A DNA stretch of 64,000 nucleotides from Paraburkholderia phenazinium. GTDB lineage: Bacteria > Pseudomonadota > Gammaproteobacteria > Burkholderiales > Burkholderiaceae. The position numbers were made by a program, and so were the translations under genes. The notes under the pieces are model-generated. The model was not told where the DNA came from. It did not search any database and saw only the letters and a program-made list of their open reading frames with translations. Of the stretch, positions 27,720 through 36,054 are shown piece after piece; within the stretch, counting starts at the first letter, position 1, and each line of letters opens with the position of its first letter. The stretch is from contig NZ_FSRM01000001.1 in NCBI RefSeq assembly GCF_900141745.1, positions 3,224,001 to 3,288,000 on the forward strand, written 5' to 3'.

Positions 27720-30026
27720 CTACGTCGGCACGTCATTGCCATGGCTGGCGTAGCCGTAGGTGGTATACGCCCTTCCGTAGCGGCCTGGCCTCGTCGGCAT
27801 CGCGTCGTTGAAAATCACGCCGCGAATCGGCACGCCGATCTGCTCGAACCTGCGCGCGGATTCGCGCAGCTCTTCAACCGTCGTCACGCCGTGTCGCGCA
27901 ATCACGAACACCATGCCGGCGAGAGATGCCACGATGCCCGAGTCGGCTACCGGCAGAATCGGCGGCGCGTCGATCAGCACCACGTCGTATTCGCTGTCGG
28001 CCTGCTGGGCGAACGCGAGGAAGTTCCGATGTTTGAGAATCTCGCTCGCACTCTGCATGTAGCCGCCGTTAGCAACGAAATCGACGCCAGGCAGTATGTT
28101 GCGGTGTACCGCATTTTCGAACGTACGGCCACGCGTGACGATATTCGAAATGCCCGGGCTGCACGGCACCCCGAGGTACTGATGCAACGTGCCCCTTCTA
28201 AGGTCGGCGTCGACGAGTAGCACACGCTGTCCCGATGCGCCGATCAGCGCCGCGAGATTGACGGACACGAACGACTTTCCGACGATCGGTGTCGGCCCGG
28301 CGAGCAGGACGATCCGGTTCGGTGCGTCGACCAGCGCAAATTCAAGCGCGCTTCTGAAGCTTCGCAGACTTTCGATCGCCGCATCTCCGCTTGCCGAATG
28401 CGCTAGCACCAGGTTCGAGTCGACGTTGGTCTGGAGGCTCCGCGTGAGCGTTTCCTGCACCTTGCTGCGCGGGATGGTGGCGTACACGGCCAGCCCCGTT
28501 CCTGTTTCGATATCGTCCTGAGCCGTGATGCCGTCGAAGACCTTGCGTTTGAGCAATACCACCGCGACGCTCACGAACAGGCCCGCCATCAGGGCTCCGA
28601 TCAACGCGAGCGCACGTTTCGGACGAACCGGACTATCCGGCACGATCGCCGGGTCGACCAGTCGCACATTCGACACCTTACCTGCCTTGAGCAGGCGGAG
28701 CTGTTCACGCGTGTTCAACAGGTTCGTGTAAATGGTGGTGTCTACCTGAACCTCTCTCTGCAGCCGCAGCAGGCTCTGCTCCATGGGCGGCAGTTGCCGC
28801 GTGACGGAGGCAATGCCGCCAACCTCCCTTTCGGCCTCGGCCAGTTCGTCATTGACGGCGATCACCGCTGGGTTTTCCGACGTGTACCGCGCAAGAAGCA
28901 ACGCCCGCTGCTGCTGAAGATCGGCAACCTTGCCTTGCGCGAGAGCCGAGCGTTGCAGAAGCGCGGCGGCCTCTGCGTTCAGATCCACCGTCCCGTTCTT
29001 CGCGCGGAACGTGTTGAACTCGCTTTCCGCGGTCTCCAGTTTGGTCTTCAGTTCAGGCAACTGACCATCGAGGAAGGTGATCGACTTCTGCGCCTCTTCC
29101 TGGGTCCGCAGGACATTTTGCCGGACATATGCCGTGCCGATCGCGTTGAGAATGGCGCTGATCTTCTTCGGGTCGGTGCCTTCCAGCGCAACGCCGATCA
29201 CGTCCGAGTCCTTGCCCTTCTCCACAATCAGCAAGCCCGATTGCACATCCTGGATCGCGGAAAGCTCGGAAGTCCGAACCAGTTCGAAACGTACGCCCGG
29301 CTTTCCGACAACCTGGTCGACGAGAAGAGCGATCGGCCCGTACTCCGTGTCTGCCTGCATGAGCTCGCCGACGCGCCCGGACAAATCGATATCTTTGTAC
29401 TTCAGCGAATAGTTGCCGTTCTTCTGCAGCGTCAGGACGAATTTCTCGCCTTGCAGCGCGTCAGGCACATCGAATTTTGAAACGCCGATCCGCTCGTCAC
29501 CCCATGCATAGCCGCCCAGGCCCGAGTGGGACAGGTCATTCAGATGGTTGGCAATCCACCGGCCGACCACCGGAAAATAGCGCGGCACCGCGCTGAGGTT
29601 CAGTTGCGCAGCGGTCACGGCTCCTGCGATCACCAGCCGCGAACGCAAAACCTCGATCTCGGCCGAAGCGGCCGTCTTGACGGCGAACATCGACTTCACG
29701 TCGCCCAGGGCGTCCTTGGCGGCGGTCGGATTCTCCTCGACCTGGATCAGAATGTCGGCCTGATACACGGGCGCTGCAAGCAGTGCATAAGCCGCACCCA
29801 CAAAGAGAAAGCAAGCGGTGATCAGGAAGATCAAGCCGCGGTTCTGATACAGGACGTCTATATAGCTACCAAGGTGGTCGCCCTGCGGGGGGCCTATATC
29901 TATCGTATCGACTGACGTATCACGGTATTTCATGCGCCCTCTCCCCATTCCCACGCGTTCCGGCCGCGCCTGTTCCAACGCGCTACCGGATGCCTTGCCA
30001 CCTGGCCGGACAAATAGTTGGCTCAT
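27720..30026 (-). CDS. wzc: Wzc-type polysaccharide co-polymerase and tyrosine autokinase
   Basis: A 768-residue inner-membrane protein. A Wzz domain follows the first helix (GLIFLITACFLFVGAAYALL). A large periplasmic coiled-coil region runs about 200-470, a second helix (ALIGALMAGLFVSVAVVLL) follows, then a cytosolic BY-kinase. Kinase motifs are GPTPIVGKS (Walker A), VLLVDADLRRG (Walker A') and VVLIDAPP (Walker B). The tail GRYGRAYTTYGY is the tyrosine cluster that is autophosphorylated. It controls chain length and export together with Wza. The start overlaps the wza stop as TGATG, arguing for coupling; an internal ATG at 29933 with GGGAGAG upstream is an alternative giving 737 residues. 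Confidence 0.93.
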   Translation of the reverse strand: MSQLFVRPGGKASGSALEQARPERVGMGRGRMKYRDTSVDTIDIGPPQGDHLGSYIDVLYQNRGLIFLITACFLFVGAAYALLAAPVYQADILIQVEENPTAAKDALGDVKSMFAVKTAASAEIEVLRSRLVIAGAVTAAQLNLSAVPRYFPVVGRWIANHLNDLSHSGLGGYAWGDERIGVSKFDVPDALQGEKFVLTLQKNGNYSLKYKDIDLSGRVGELMQADTEYGPIALLVDQVVGKPGVRFELVRTSELSAIQDVQSGLLIVEKGKDSDVIGVALEGTDPKKISAILNAIGTAYVRQNVLRTQEEAQKSITFLDGQLPELKTKLETAESEFNTFRAKNGTVDLNAEAAALLQRSALAQGKVADLQQQRALLLARYTSENPAVIAVNDELAEAEREVGGIASVTRQLPPMEQSLLRLQREVQVDTTIYTNLLNTREQLRLLKAGKVSNVRLVDPAIVPDSPVRPKRALALIGALMAGLFVSVAVVLLKRKVFDGITAQDDIETGTGLAVYATIPRSKVQETLTRSLQTNVDSNLVLAHSASGDAAIESLRSFRSALEFALVDAPNRIVLLAGPTPIVGKSFVSVNLAALIGASGQRVLLVDADLRRGTLHQYLGVPCSPGISNIVTRGRTFENAVHRNILPGVDFVANGGYMQSASEILKHRNFLAFAQQADSEYDVVLIDAPPILPVADSGIVASLAGMVFVIARHGVTTVEELRESARRFEQIGVPIRGVIFNDAMPTRPGRYGRAYTTYGYASHGNDVPT

Positions 30027-31336
30027 CAGTAACCAACGGCCCGGCTAGCGGCCGCCGCCTGGGTGCTTGGCACAATCAGACCCATCACGCGGCTCCACCT
30101 GACCAGCGCAGACGCATCGACAAACACAACATCATTAGGCTTCAACGCAAAGCCATCTGCGGTCGCCATCGCAGCCGGTGACCCGGCATTCAGATGGTAG
30201 ACCACCGGCTTGCCCGCGTCGCGCCCACGCACGACAAAGACCTGCGAAGCATCGCCCGAGGTCTGGCTGATGCCGCCGGCATCGCCCAACGCTTCATTCA
30301 GGCTCATCCGGCCGTTGTTGAACGTCAAACTTCCGGGTTTGTTCACTTCGCCGAAAACGTACACTTTCGTGTCGGTCTGCGCGAAGACGCGCACCAGATC
30401 ACCCCTGCGCAACTCGATGTTATCGGGATTCACACCCTTGGCGATCATGTCGGGAATATTGACAACCACAGTCTTGTCGCCACGCGTAATCGCGACCGTC
30501 GACCGGTCTGCGATCGGCGTAAATCCGCCGGCACGATTGATCGCCTCAGGCAAAGTCATCGGCATGTCGTTAAGAGCGAGCACGCCCGGATTCCTGACCG
30601 CGCCGTCCATATAGACCCGCTTGCTCCGGTAGGCCTCGATCCGCAAGGTGACCTGAGGCGCCCGCACGAAACGGCTGAGCTTTTGGGCCAGCGCATCGCG
30701 CGCTTCCATTTCGGTGAGCCCTGAAACCTTCAGCGGACCGATATAGGCATACTGGATCATGCCGCCCGCATCCACCGTATAGCCCGAGGTCATCGAATCG
30801 GTGCCAGTCGCTTCCGGTCCATTGGTCGCCGCGGCTCCGGGCATATTCAGCTCGGGGTGATCCCATACGACGATGCTTAATATGTCACCCGGGCCCAGCG
30901 TGTAGGGCGCAGGCTTCGCAAACAGTTGCGTGACGTCTTCGGGCACGGCCTTCGAGCGTTCGGCGCGTTCCGTCTCAACAAGGTCGTCGGTGATTTCGAT
31001 CAGTTTGCCCGCTGGCGGCGCGTCGGCGCCCTTACTTGGGTGAACATCGGCCGTCGTGCGCATGCCGCTGTCGACTGTGCTGTTGCCAGTGTTCGCGGGT
31101 GTCTGATTGGCCACCCCTGAAGGAGCGTTGTACGACATCCCCGGCGACCACGCACAGCCTGCCAGGCATGCCGCCAGCACAACGCCGGTGAACGCGGCCC
31201 TAACCCGGTGCGGATGACGCCCAGCGTCAGACTGAGTCAATGAATCGTGTACCTCGGCCGCCGGCGCTTCGATCAGCACGTTTGACTTTGATGCGTTCGT
31301 GGTCCTTTCCGAACCCAACTTGTTGCATGACATCAT
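30026..31336 (-). CDS. wza: Wza-type outer-membrane polysaccharide export lipoprotein
   Basis: About 436 residues. The Poly_export domain has YTLGPGDILSIVVWDHPELN, followed by two SLBB repeats (VYMDGAVRNPGVLALND and VYVFGEVNKPGSLTFNN). VVLAACLAGC is a lipobox, so the mature protein should be lipidated on Cys. This is unusually deep, about 60 residues after ATG 31336, leaving a long charged N-region (AAEVHDSLTQSD). A second start at 31387 is even longer; ATG 31336 has AGGGAG upstream. The protein forms the octameric export pore and pairs with the coupled wzc gene. Confidence 0.92.
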   Translation of the reverse strand: MMSCNKLGSERTTNASKSNVLIEAPAAEVHDSLTQSDAGRHPHRVRAAFTGVVLAACLAGCAWSPGMSYNAPSGVANQTPANTGNSTVDSGMRTTADVHPSKGADAPPAGKLIEITDDLVETERAERSKAVPEDVTQLFAKPAPYTLGPGDILSIVVWDHPELNMPGAAATNGPEATGTDSMTSGYTVDAGGMIQYAYIGPLKVSGLTEMEARDALAQKLSRFVRAPQVTLRIEAYRSKRVYMDGAVRNPGVLALNDMPMTLPEAINRAGGFTPIADRSTVAITRGDKTVVVNIPDMIAKGVNPDNIELRRGDLVRVFAQTDTKVYVFGEVNKPGSLTFNNGRMSLNEALGDAGGISQTSGDASQVFVVRGRDAGKPVVYHLNAGSPAAMATADGFALKPNDVVFVDASALVRWSRVMGLIVPSTQAAAASRAVGY

Positions 31337-31508
31337 CGCTACTCCCTTCCGTCGCGCGCCCAAGCCACTGCCCCCGCTGAGACGCACACACCGCTATGTA
31401 GATTTTTTTATGCTCTAGTCCGGGACGGCTACCGCCTTCATCGCCGACGATACCCGGCCCCCCAAAATCAACCCGCCATATCACCTTCAACCAACCCGGC
31501 CCGCTGTT

Positions 31509-32627
31509 TCAGTACGCCCCACTACCTTTGAAAACAACCTTGAAAGTCTTGAACAGAATCGAGACATCGCGCAGCAACGACCAGTTCTTTACGTATGCGA
31601 CGTCCAGTGACACCCGCGTCGCGTAGTCCGTGGTGCTGCGCCCGCTCACCTGCCACAAGCCGGTCATGCCAGGCTTGGCCATCAGGTAGTACCTGACGTT
31701 TGCGCCATAGCGCTCCAGCTCCTGATCGATGACGGGCCGTGGTCCGACGAGACTCATGTCGCCGCGAACCACGTTCCACAGCTGCGGCAATTCGTCGAGA
31801 CTCGTGCGGCGCAGAAACCGCCCAATCCGCGTGATACGCACATCGTTCTTCAGTTTGAAATCGCGTTCCCACTCTGCACGTACCTGTGGGTCGCTTTCGA
31901 TCAAGGCCTTGAGCACCTGATCGGCGTTCAGAACCATCGAACGGAATTTCAGGCAACGAAAGCTCTTGCCGTTACGTCCTACGCGAACGTGTCCGAACGT
32001 CGCGGGACCGCCGTCGCTCATCACCAGAACCGCAAGCAGCGCGAACACGGGCAGCAGCGAGACAATCAGCAAGGTGCCGAACACGATGTCAAAGCCGCGC
32101 TTGACCACTTGTCGCGCTGCTCCTGCGCAGTCCAGACCGGTCTTGCCGGAGCTCGCCGCGCTAGCGGGTGCCGCGGATCCCGCGGAACTCGTATTGAACT
32201 GCGGCGCGTCGACCGTCGCGGTGCGGAACAGGCGCAGTCCTGCATTCCGGGCAAGGTTGAATTCAGCAAAGATCAACGTATGCGAGCCAAGCAGCGAGAT
32301 GCCGGTCGTCAGCGTCCAGTACAGAAACCACGGCATGGACACCTGATTCTCGCGATGAATGGCGTACAGCAAGGCGAGACCGCAGAGCTGCACTGCCAGC
32401 CACGCGAACGCTGTACGGCTCGCGAGACTCACCACCGAGCGGGTGCGTCGCGACGGGTAGGTTCCGCACGCAGGAAACACGGACAACGCAAGCGCGGCCA
32501 CGAACGCGACCAGTGAAGGATCAAGCTGATGCGGATGACCTGCCTGCGGCAGGTTCAGATGCAACGCGCCGACCGCACCCAGTACGATAAGTACGATGTC
32601 GATCACTCGATGGACTAGTTCTGACAT
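31509..32627 (-). CDS. Initiating undecaprenyl-phosphate sugar phosphotransferase (WcaJ/WbaP family), short form
   Basis: About 372 residues. The C-terminal half is the bac_transf catalytic domain: [19 protein letters not shown], then [37 protein letters not shown] and [12 protein letters not shown]. It transfers a sugar-1-phosphate, likely glucose or galactose, to undecaprenyl phosphate, the first step of repeat assembly. The N-terminal about 130 residues hold about four helices. Between them and the catalytic part is only an Ala/Ser-rich linker of about 60 residues, where longer family members carry a nucleotide-binding-like domain. ATG 32627 is used; an upstream in-frame ATG at 32660 lacks support. 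It is first in the minus-strand order before wza and wzc. Confidence 0.9.
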   Translation of the reverse strand: MSELVHRVIDIVLIVLGAVGALHLNLPQAGHPHQLDPSLVAFVAALALSVFPACGTYPSRRTRSVVSLASRTAFAWLAVQLCGLALLYAIHRENQVSMPWFLYWTLTTGISLLGSHTLIFAEFNLARNAGLRLFRTATVDAPQFNTSSAGSAAPASAASSGKTGLDCAGAARQVVKRGFDIVFGTLLIVSLLPVFALLAVLVMSDGGPATFGHVRVGRNGKSFRCLKFRSMVLNADQVLKALIESDPQVRAEWERDFKLKNDVRITRIGRFLRRTSLDELPQLWNVVRGDMSLVGPRPVIDQELERYGANVRYYLMAKPGMTGLWQVSGRSTTDYATRVSLDVAYVKNWSLLRDVSILFKTFKVVFKGSGAY

Positions 32628-33045
32628 TTCGGTTACCCCAAACCTTAACGTTCTCCGCACCGAGCGTTTCGGCCTCGTCGCGACACATGGTTACTGCGCT
32701 TGCCATCCGGATGGCCATAGACCAGCGACGGAAAGCTCGCTTCCTGTATCGCTAGCGGCGAGACGCGCCCTATCGTCCACGCCGACGTATCCCATCGACC
32801 GCACCTTGTTGATCCCGAACGGCAGCTTGCCCCGGGGTTCGGCTCTTCCACGCCGTTCAGCGCGGAGCATGCACACTCGTTCACGGGTACTCCGTGCCGG
32901 TGCGCGTCACCGTTTTATCCACCGGTTAAGCACTCTTTCAGTCCACAGTAATAAGCTACGTCCTCGACCGGATACATTCCGTGCGGCATCACACCAACCG
33001 CACGGTTTCATCGGCGACGACGGAAAATCGTCCAAAGAAGCAGCG

Positions 33046-33258
33046 ATGAATTTTCAAAAGATTGTCAAGAAAACGTGTGGCCGCCTTCCTCGTGTAAAGG
33101 CCGAAGAAGTTCGCGTTTTGGGTGTCCGGCAGCGTGAAAAGCAGCGTGCGATTGAAATGCGAAACGCCAGGACAGAGGCCTCGCGCCCGTTTAATAATCA
33201 GACCCGGCGAATTAATTCGCACAATGCTGATTCATTAGGAAAACGAATTTTCAATTAG
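33046..33258 (+). CDS. Doubtful small basic protein, 70 residues
   Basis: ATG 33046 opens a 70-codon frame starting MNFQKIVKKTCGRLPR and ending KRIFN. It is rich in Arg/Lys and has no signal or membrane segment. The only binding-site candidate is AAGAAG seven bases upstream. It lies in an AT-rich regulatory spacer and overlaps a palindrome, so it may not be a gene. No family is recognised. Confidence 0.2.
   Translation: MNFQKIVKKTCGRLPRVKAEEVRVLGVRQREKQRAIEMRNARTEASRPFNNQTRRINSHNADSLGKRIFN
33207..33220. promoter_or_regulatory. Perfect 14-bp palindrome, candidate operator
   Basis: GCGAATTAATTCGC is its own reverse complement. It lies in the AT-rich spacer between the export genes and the HigA-like regulator, about 580 bases from the transferase start and 100 bases beyond the regulator's 3' end. 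Confidence 0.35.
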
Positions 33259-33321
33259 TCATGCATTGCTGAAACACGCCCGGTACTTTCGTGCGGGCGA
33301 TTCAACGTCCTTGATGTGGCG

Positions 33322-33744
33322 TCAGATAAAAACGCTGACGTCTGTTCGAAAGCGCACGGCCAGCGCCTTTGCCACGTTCTTGCTGATTGCCCGGCGTCCT
33401 GCGAGGATGTCGCTGACCACAGTGGGCGAGGCAATATCGGCCAGGTCCTTTTGCTTGAGACCGTGGGTTTCCAGCAGATGGCGCAGCACCTCACGCGGCT
33501 CCGCGCTGGGCACCACCACCTGGCGAGACTCCCAGCCGCCGATCAGAGCGGACAGAACGCCGAGCAGATCCGTTAGCGGATTGTCCGCGTCGCCGTGAAG
33601 GTGGTTCGTCAGCGCATTCGCGAGCTGCGTCAGCTGCTCGTATTCCTGCTCATTGCGAATAGGCTTGAGAGGCACCTTGCTCTGCAACGCAGCCCAAGCT
33701 TCAACGATATCGGGGACCTGGCCCGAAAGGCGATCGGCATTCAT
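33322..33744 (-). CDS. HigA-type antitoxin/XRE regulator without a visible toxin
   Basis: A 140-residue protein resembling E. coli HigA. The N-terminal part has IRNEQEYEQLTQLANALTNHL and NPLTDLLGVLSALIGGWE. The C-terminal helix-turn-helix is HGLKQKDLADIASPTVVSDILAGRRAISKNVAKALAVRF. HigA neutralises the HigB mRNA interferase and represses its own operon. HigB is normally encoded just upstream. Here the 553 bases upstream contain no toxin-like frame, so this is an orphan, either a remnant or a stand-alone regulator. It lies between the export locus and rpiA. Confidence 0.82.
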   Translation of the reverse strand: MNADRLSGQVPDIVEAWAALQSKVPLKPIRNEQEYEQLTQLANALTNHLHGDADNPLTDLLGVLSALIGGWESRQVVVPSAEPREVLRHLLETHGLKQKDLADIASPTVVSDILAGRRAISKNVAKALAVRFRTDVSVFI

Positions 33745-34297
33745 GTTGTTTGAATTTTCCTTGTCAGAAGATCGTATTCTTTAGGCGTTGGTCAATGCGG
33801 GCTGACAGCGAGCGCTGTTCTCTCACGACTCCCTCTCCCTGAATGACGGCAATTACCCATATCAATCTTTTCATTTTAATAAGGATGACGAATTGCTAAC
33901 AGTTCGAAAGCATTTAATCGATCCGTACCGCCGGCGTGGTCACCGGACGATGAGGCGAACAGTGCCGCTCATCGCTTTCGCGACTTCACCTGGGCGTAAC
34001 TGTCCAACGCCACGAGACCGAGTTTAAAAGGAGCGCCGTCCGCAGAGCGTGCGCCCGACCACACTCCGCAATCGAGAGACAGCAAAATGTGAGGGTTTGT
34101 CGACTAGCCGAAAGCGGAACGTTGAATGTGGGGGAACGGCAAACGCGATCGGAGCAGGCTGGCGCAGAGGAGAGAGGACGTGGGCCGGCAACCGGGAGAG
34201 GATGACGGCGCGGCGGGTCGCCTGGGAGATGCGCATTCGCGCCACCGTCACCGCGTCGCGCCTGACGCGGTGCGGTGCCTTGAACGCGCAGCTTTAT
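33745..34297. other. Spacer between the HigA-like gene and rpiA, no gene seen
   Basis: The part up to about 33930 is AT-richer and should hold the HigA promoter; the remainder is GC-rich. No HigB-like frame or RNA gene is recognisable on either strand. Confidence 0.45.
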
Positions 34298-34993
34298 TTA
34301 GCGCGGCGTGTAGCGAATGGTTTCTACGCCGGTGTCGGTGCCAAGCAGCGACAGGGTCGCTCCGCGTTCTGCGAAGAGACCTACAGTGACGACGCCTGGC
34401 CACGCATTGATCTGTGCTTCGAGCGCGCGAGGATCGGCGATCTTCAGCCCTTTGATGTCGATGATCTCGTTGCCGTTGTCGGTAATAAACGGCGTGCCGT
34501 CCTTCGTCACGCGCACCACCGGCACGCCGCCCAACGCGATCACGCGGCGGCCGATTGCGGTGCGTGCCATCGGCACCACTTCAACCGGCAACGGAAACTG
34601 GCCGAGCACATCGACGCGTTTCGATGAATCCACGATGCAGACGAACACTTCCGACACCGACGCCACGATCTTCTCGCGCGTCAGCGCACCGCCGCCGCCT
34701 TTGATCATCGCACCGCTGGCGTCGATCTCGTCCGCGCCGTCGACATAGACCGGCAGCGATTCGATTTCATTCAGATCGAGCACCTTGAAGCCGTGCGACT
34801 GCAGGCGCGCGGTGCTCGCCAGCGAGCTGGACACGGCGCCGCGATAACGGTGCTTCGTGGCGGCCAGTGCATCGATAAAGCAGTTGGCGGTCGAGCCGGT
34901 GCCGACGCCGATCACGACGCCTTCGGGTACGTTGGCGTTCACGTAGTCGGCGGCGGCCTGACCGACCAGTTGCTTGAGTTCGTCTTGAGTCAT
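34298..34993 (-). CDS. rpiA: Ribose-5-phosphate isomerase A
   Basis: A 231-residue cytosolic enzyme, the usual RpiA length. It interconverts ribose 5-phosphate and ribulose 5-phosphate in the non-oxidative pentose phosphate pathway. Motifs: [17 protein letters not shown] (phosphate loop), [21 protein letters not shown] (active-site Asp and Lys) and [11 protein letters not shown]. The reading frame is complete. The next gene on the same strand, rlmB, ends about 140 bases upstream of its start, so it may have its own promoter. Confidence 0.96.
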   Translation of the reverse strand: MTQDELKQLVGQAAADYVNANVPEGVVIGVGTGSTANCFIDALAATKHRYRGAVSSSLASTARLQSHGFKVLDLNEIESLPVYVDGADEIDASGAMIKGGGGALTREKIVASVSEVFVCIVDSSKRVDVLGQFPLPVEVVPMARTAIGRRVIALGGVPVVRVTKDGTPFITDNGNEIIDIKGLKIADPRALEAQINAWPGVVTVGLFAERGATLSLLGTDTGVETIRYTPR

Positions 34994-35132
34994 GGGAATT
35001 GCTGGCTAGAGGCGGAAAACCGCAAGTTTACCGGACTAGCATGCGCCGCTCGCACTTATCCGGCAAGTGGGCACAATCGGGACCGGAAGACCCGGCGCGG
35101 CACGACGGTCATCGTGCATGCCGCGTCCTGAA

Positions 35133-35882
35133 TCAGGTCTTGACCTTCACCGAGCGTTGGCGCACGGCTTCGAACAGGCACACGCCGCTCGCGACCGACA
35201 CGTTCAGGCTTTCCACACTGCCGGCCATGGGAATCTGCATGACTTCGTCGCAAGTATCGCGCGTCAGACGGCGCATGCCCTCGCCTTCCGCACCCATCAC
35301 GAGCGCGACCGGACCGTCGAGCCTGGTCTCATACAGGCTTTTGCTCGCCTCGCCCGCCGTGCCCACCACCCATACGCCCGCGTCCTTCAGTTCGCGCAGT
35401 GCGCGCGCCAGATTCGTCACCGTGATGTAAGGCACCGTATCGGCCGCGCCGCTCGCCACTTTCGCGGCCGTCGCGTTCAGGCCGACAGCACGATCGCGTG
35501 GCACGATCACCGCATGCGCGCCAGCCGCATCGGCGACCCGCAGACACGCGCCGAGGTTGTGCGGATCGGTCACGCCATCGAGCACCAGAATCAGCGGCGA
35601 ACCGTTGATGCCATCCAGCAGCTCCGCGAGATTCTGCGCCAGCGGCATGTCCCCTGCCCGCGCCACCACGCCCTGGTGGCGCTCCGTGTGCGCGAGGCCC
35701 CACAGGCGCGTTTCGTCGGCAGCAATCAGACGCACGCCCGCTTCCTTAGCCGTGTGCAGGAACTCCGTCATGCGGCGGTCTTTGCGCGTCGCGTCGTAAT
35801 AGACCTCTTCGACCGTGGACGCATCGTGACGCAGACGGGCGGTCACCGCGTGGAAACCGTATAGAACCTTGAGACGTGACAT
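35133..35882 (-). CDS. rlmB: 23S rRNA (guanosine-2251-2'-O)-methyltransferase RlmB
   Basis: A 249-residue SPOUT methyltransferase. The N-terminal about 75 residues form the L30e-like RNA-binding domain ([15 protein letters not shown]). The C-terminal knotted domain has the three SPOUT motifs: [30 protein letters not shown] and [17 protein letters not shown]. It methylates the ribose of G2251 in the peptidyl-transferase P-loop of 23S rRNA. It lies downstream of rnr on the same strand, the common rnr-rlmB order, with a 172-base gap. Confidence 0.96.
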   Translation of the reverse strand: MSRLKVLYGFHAVTARLRHDASTVEEVYYDATRKDRRMTEFLHTAKEAGVRLIAADETRLWGLAHTERHQGVVARAGDMPLAQNLAELLDGINGSPLILVLDGVTDPHNLGACLRVADAAGAHAVIVPRDRAVGLNATAAKVASGAADTVPYITVTNLARALRELKDAGVWVVGTAGEASKSLYETRLDGPVALVMGAEGEGMRRLTRDTCDEVMQIPMAGSVESLNVSVASGVCLFEAVRQRSVKVKT

Positions 35883-36054
35883 GACTGAACAACCTTTGAT
35901 TGAGCGCGCCGCGACGCGGCTGCGCTACTGGGATAAAGACAAACCGAAATGCAGACCGCGCGCAACCGGCACATGAACCTGTACCGGTTGCGCGCGGCGA
36001 ACCCGCTGCAGCGAGCCTGCTGGTGCCGACTCGCCACGCGATTTGCGTGTGAGC

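Larger units (their letters stand above)
32628..33321. other. Long regulatory spacer upstream of the polysaccharide export genes
   Basis: About 690 bases separate the initiating transferase from the HigA-like gene. The part near 33020-33310 is clearly more AT-rich. It contains a perfect 14-bp palindrome and a doubtful 70-codon open frame (33046-33258). I see no near-consensus promoter pair and no RfaH-type ops element (GGCGGTAG). Confidence 0.5.

Noticed and set aside
32628..33045. Continuation of the small open frame upstream of 33046
   Set aside because: The longer frame begins inside the transferase coding region and shows no coding character.
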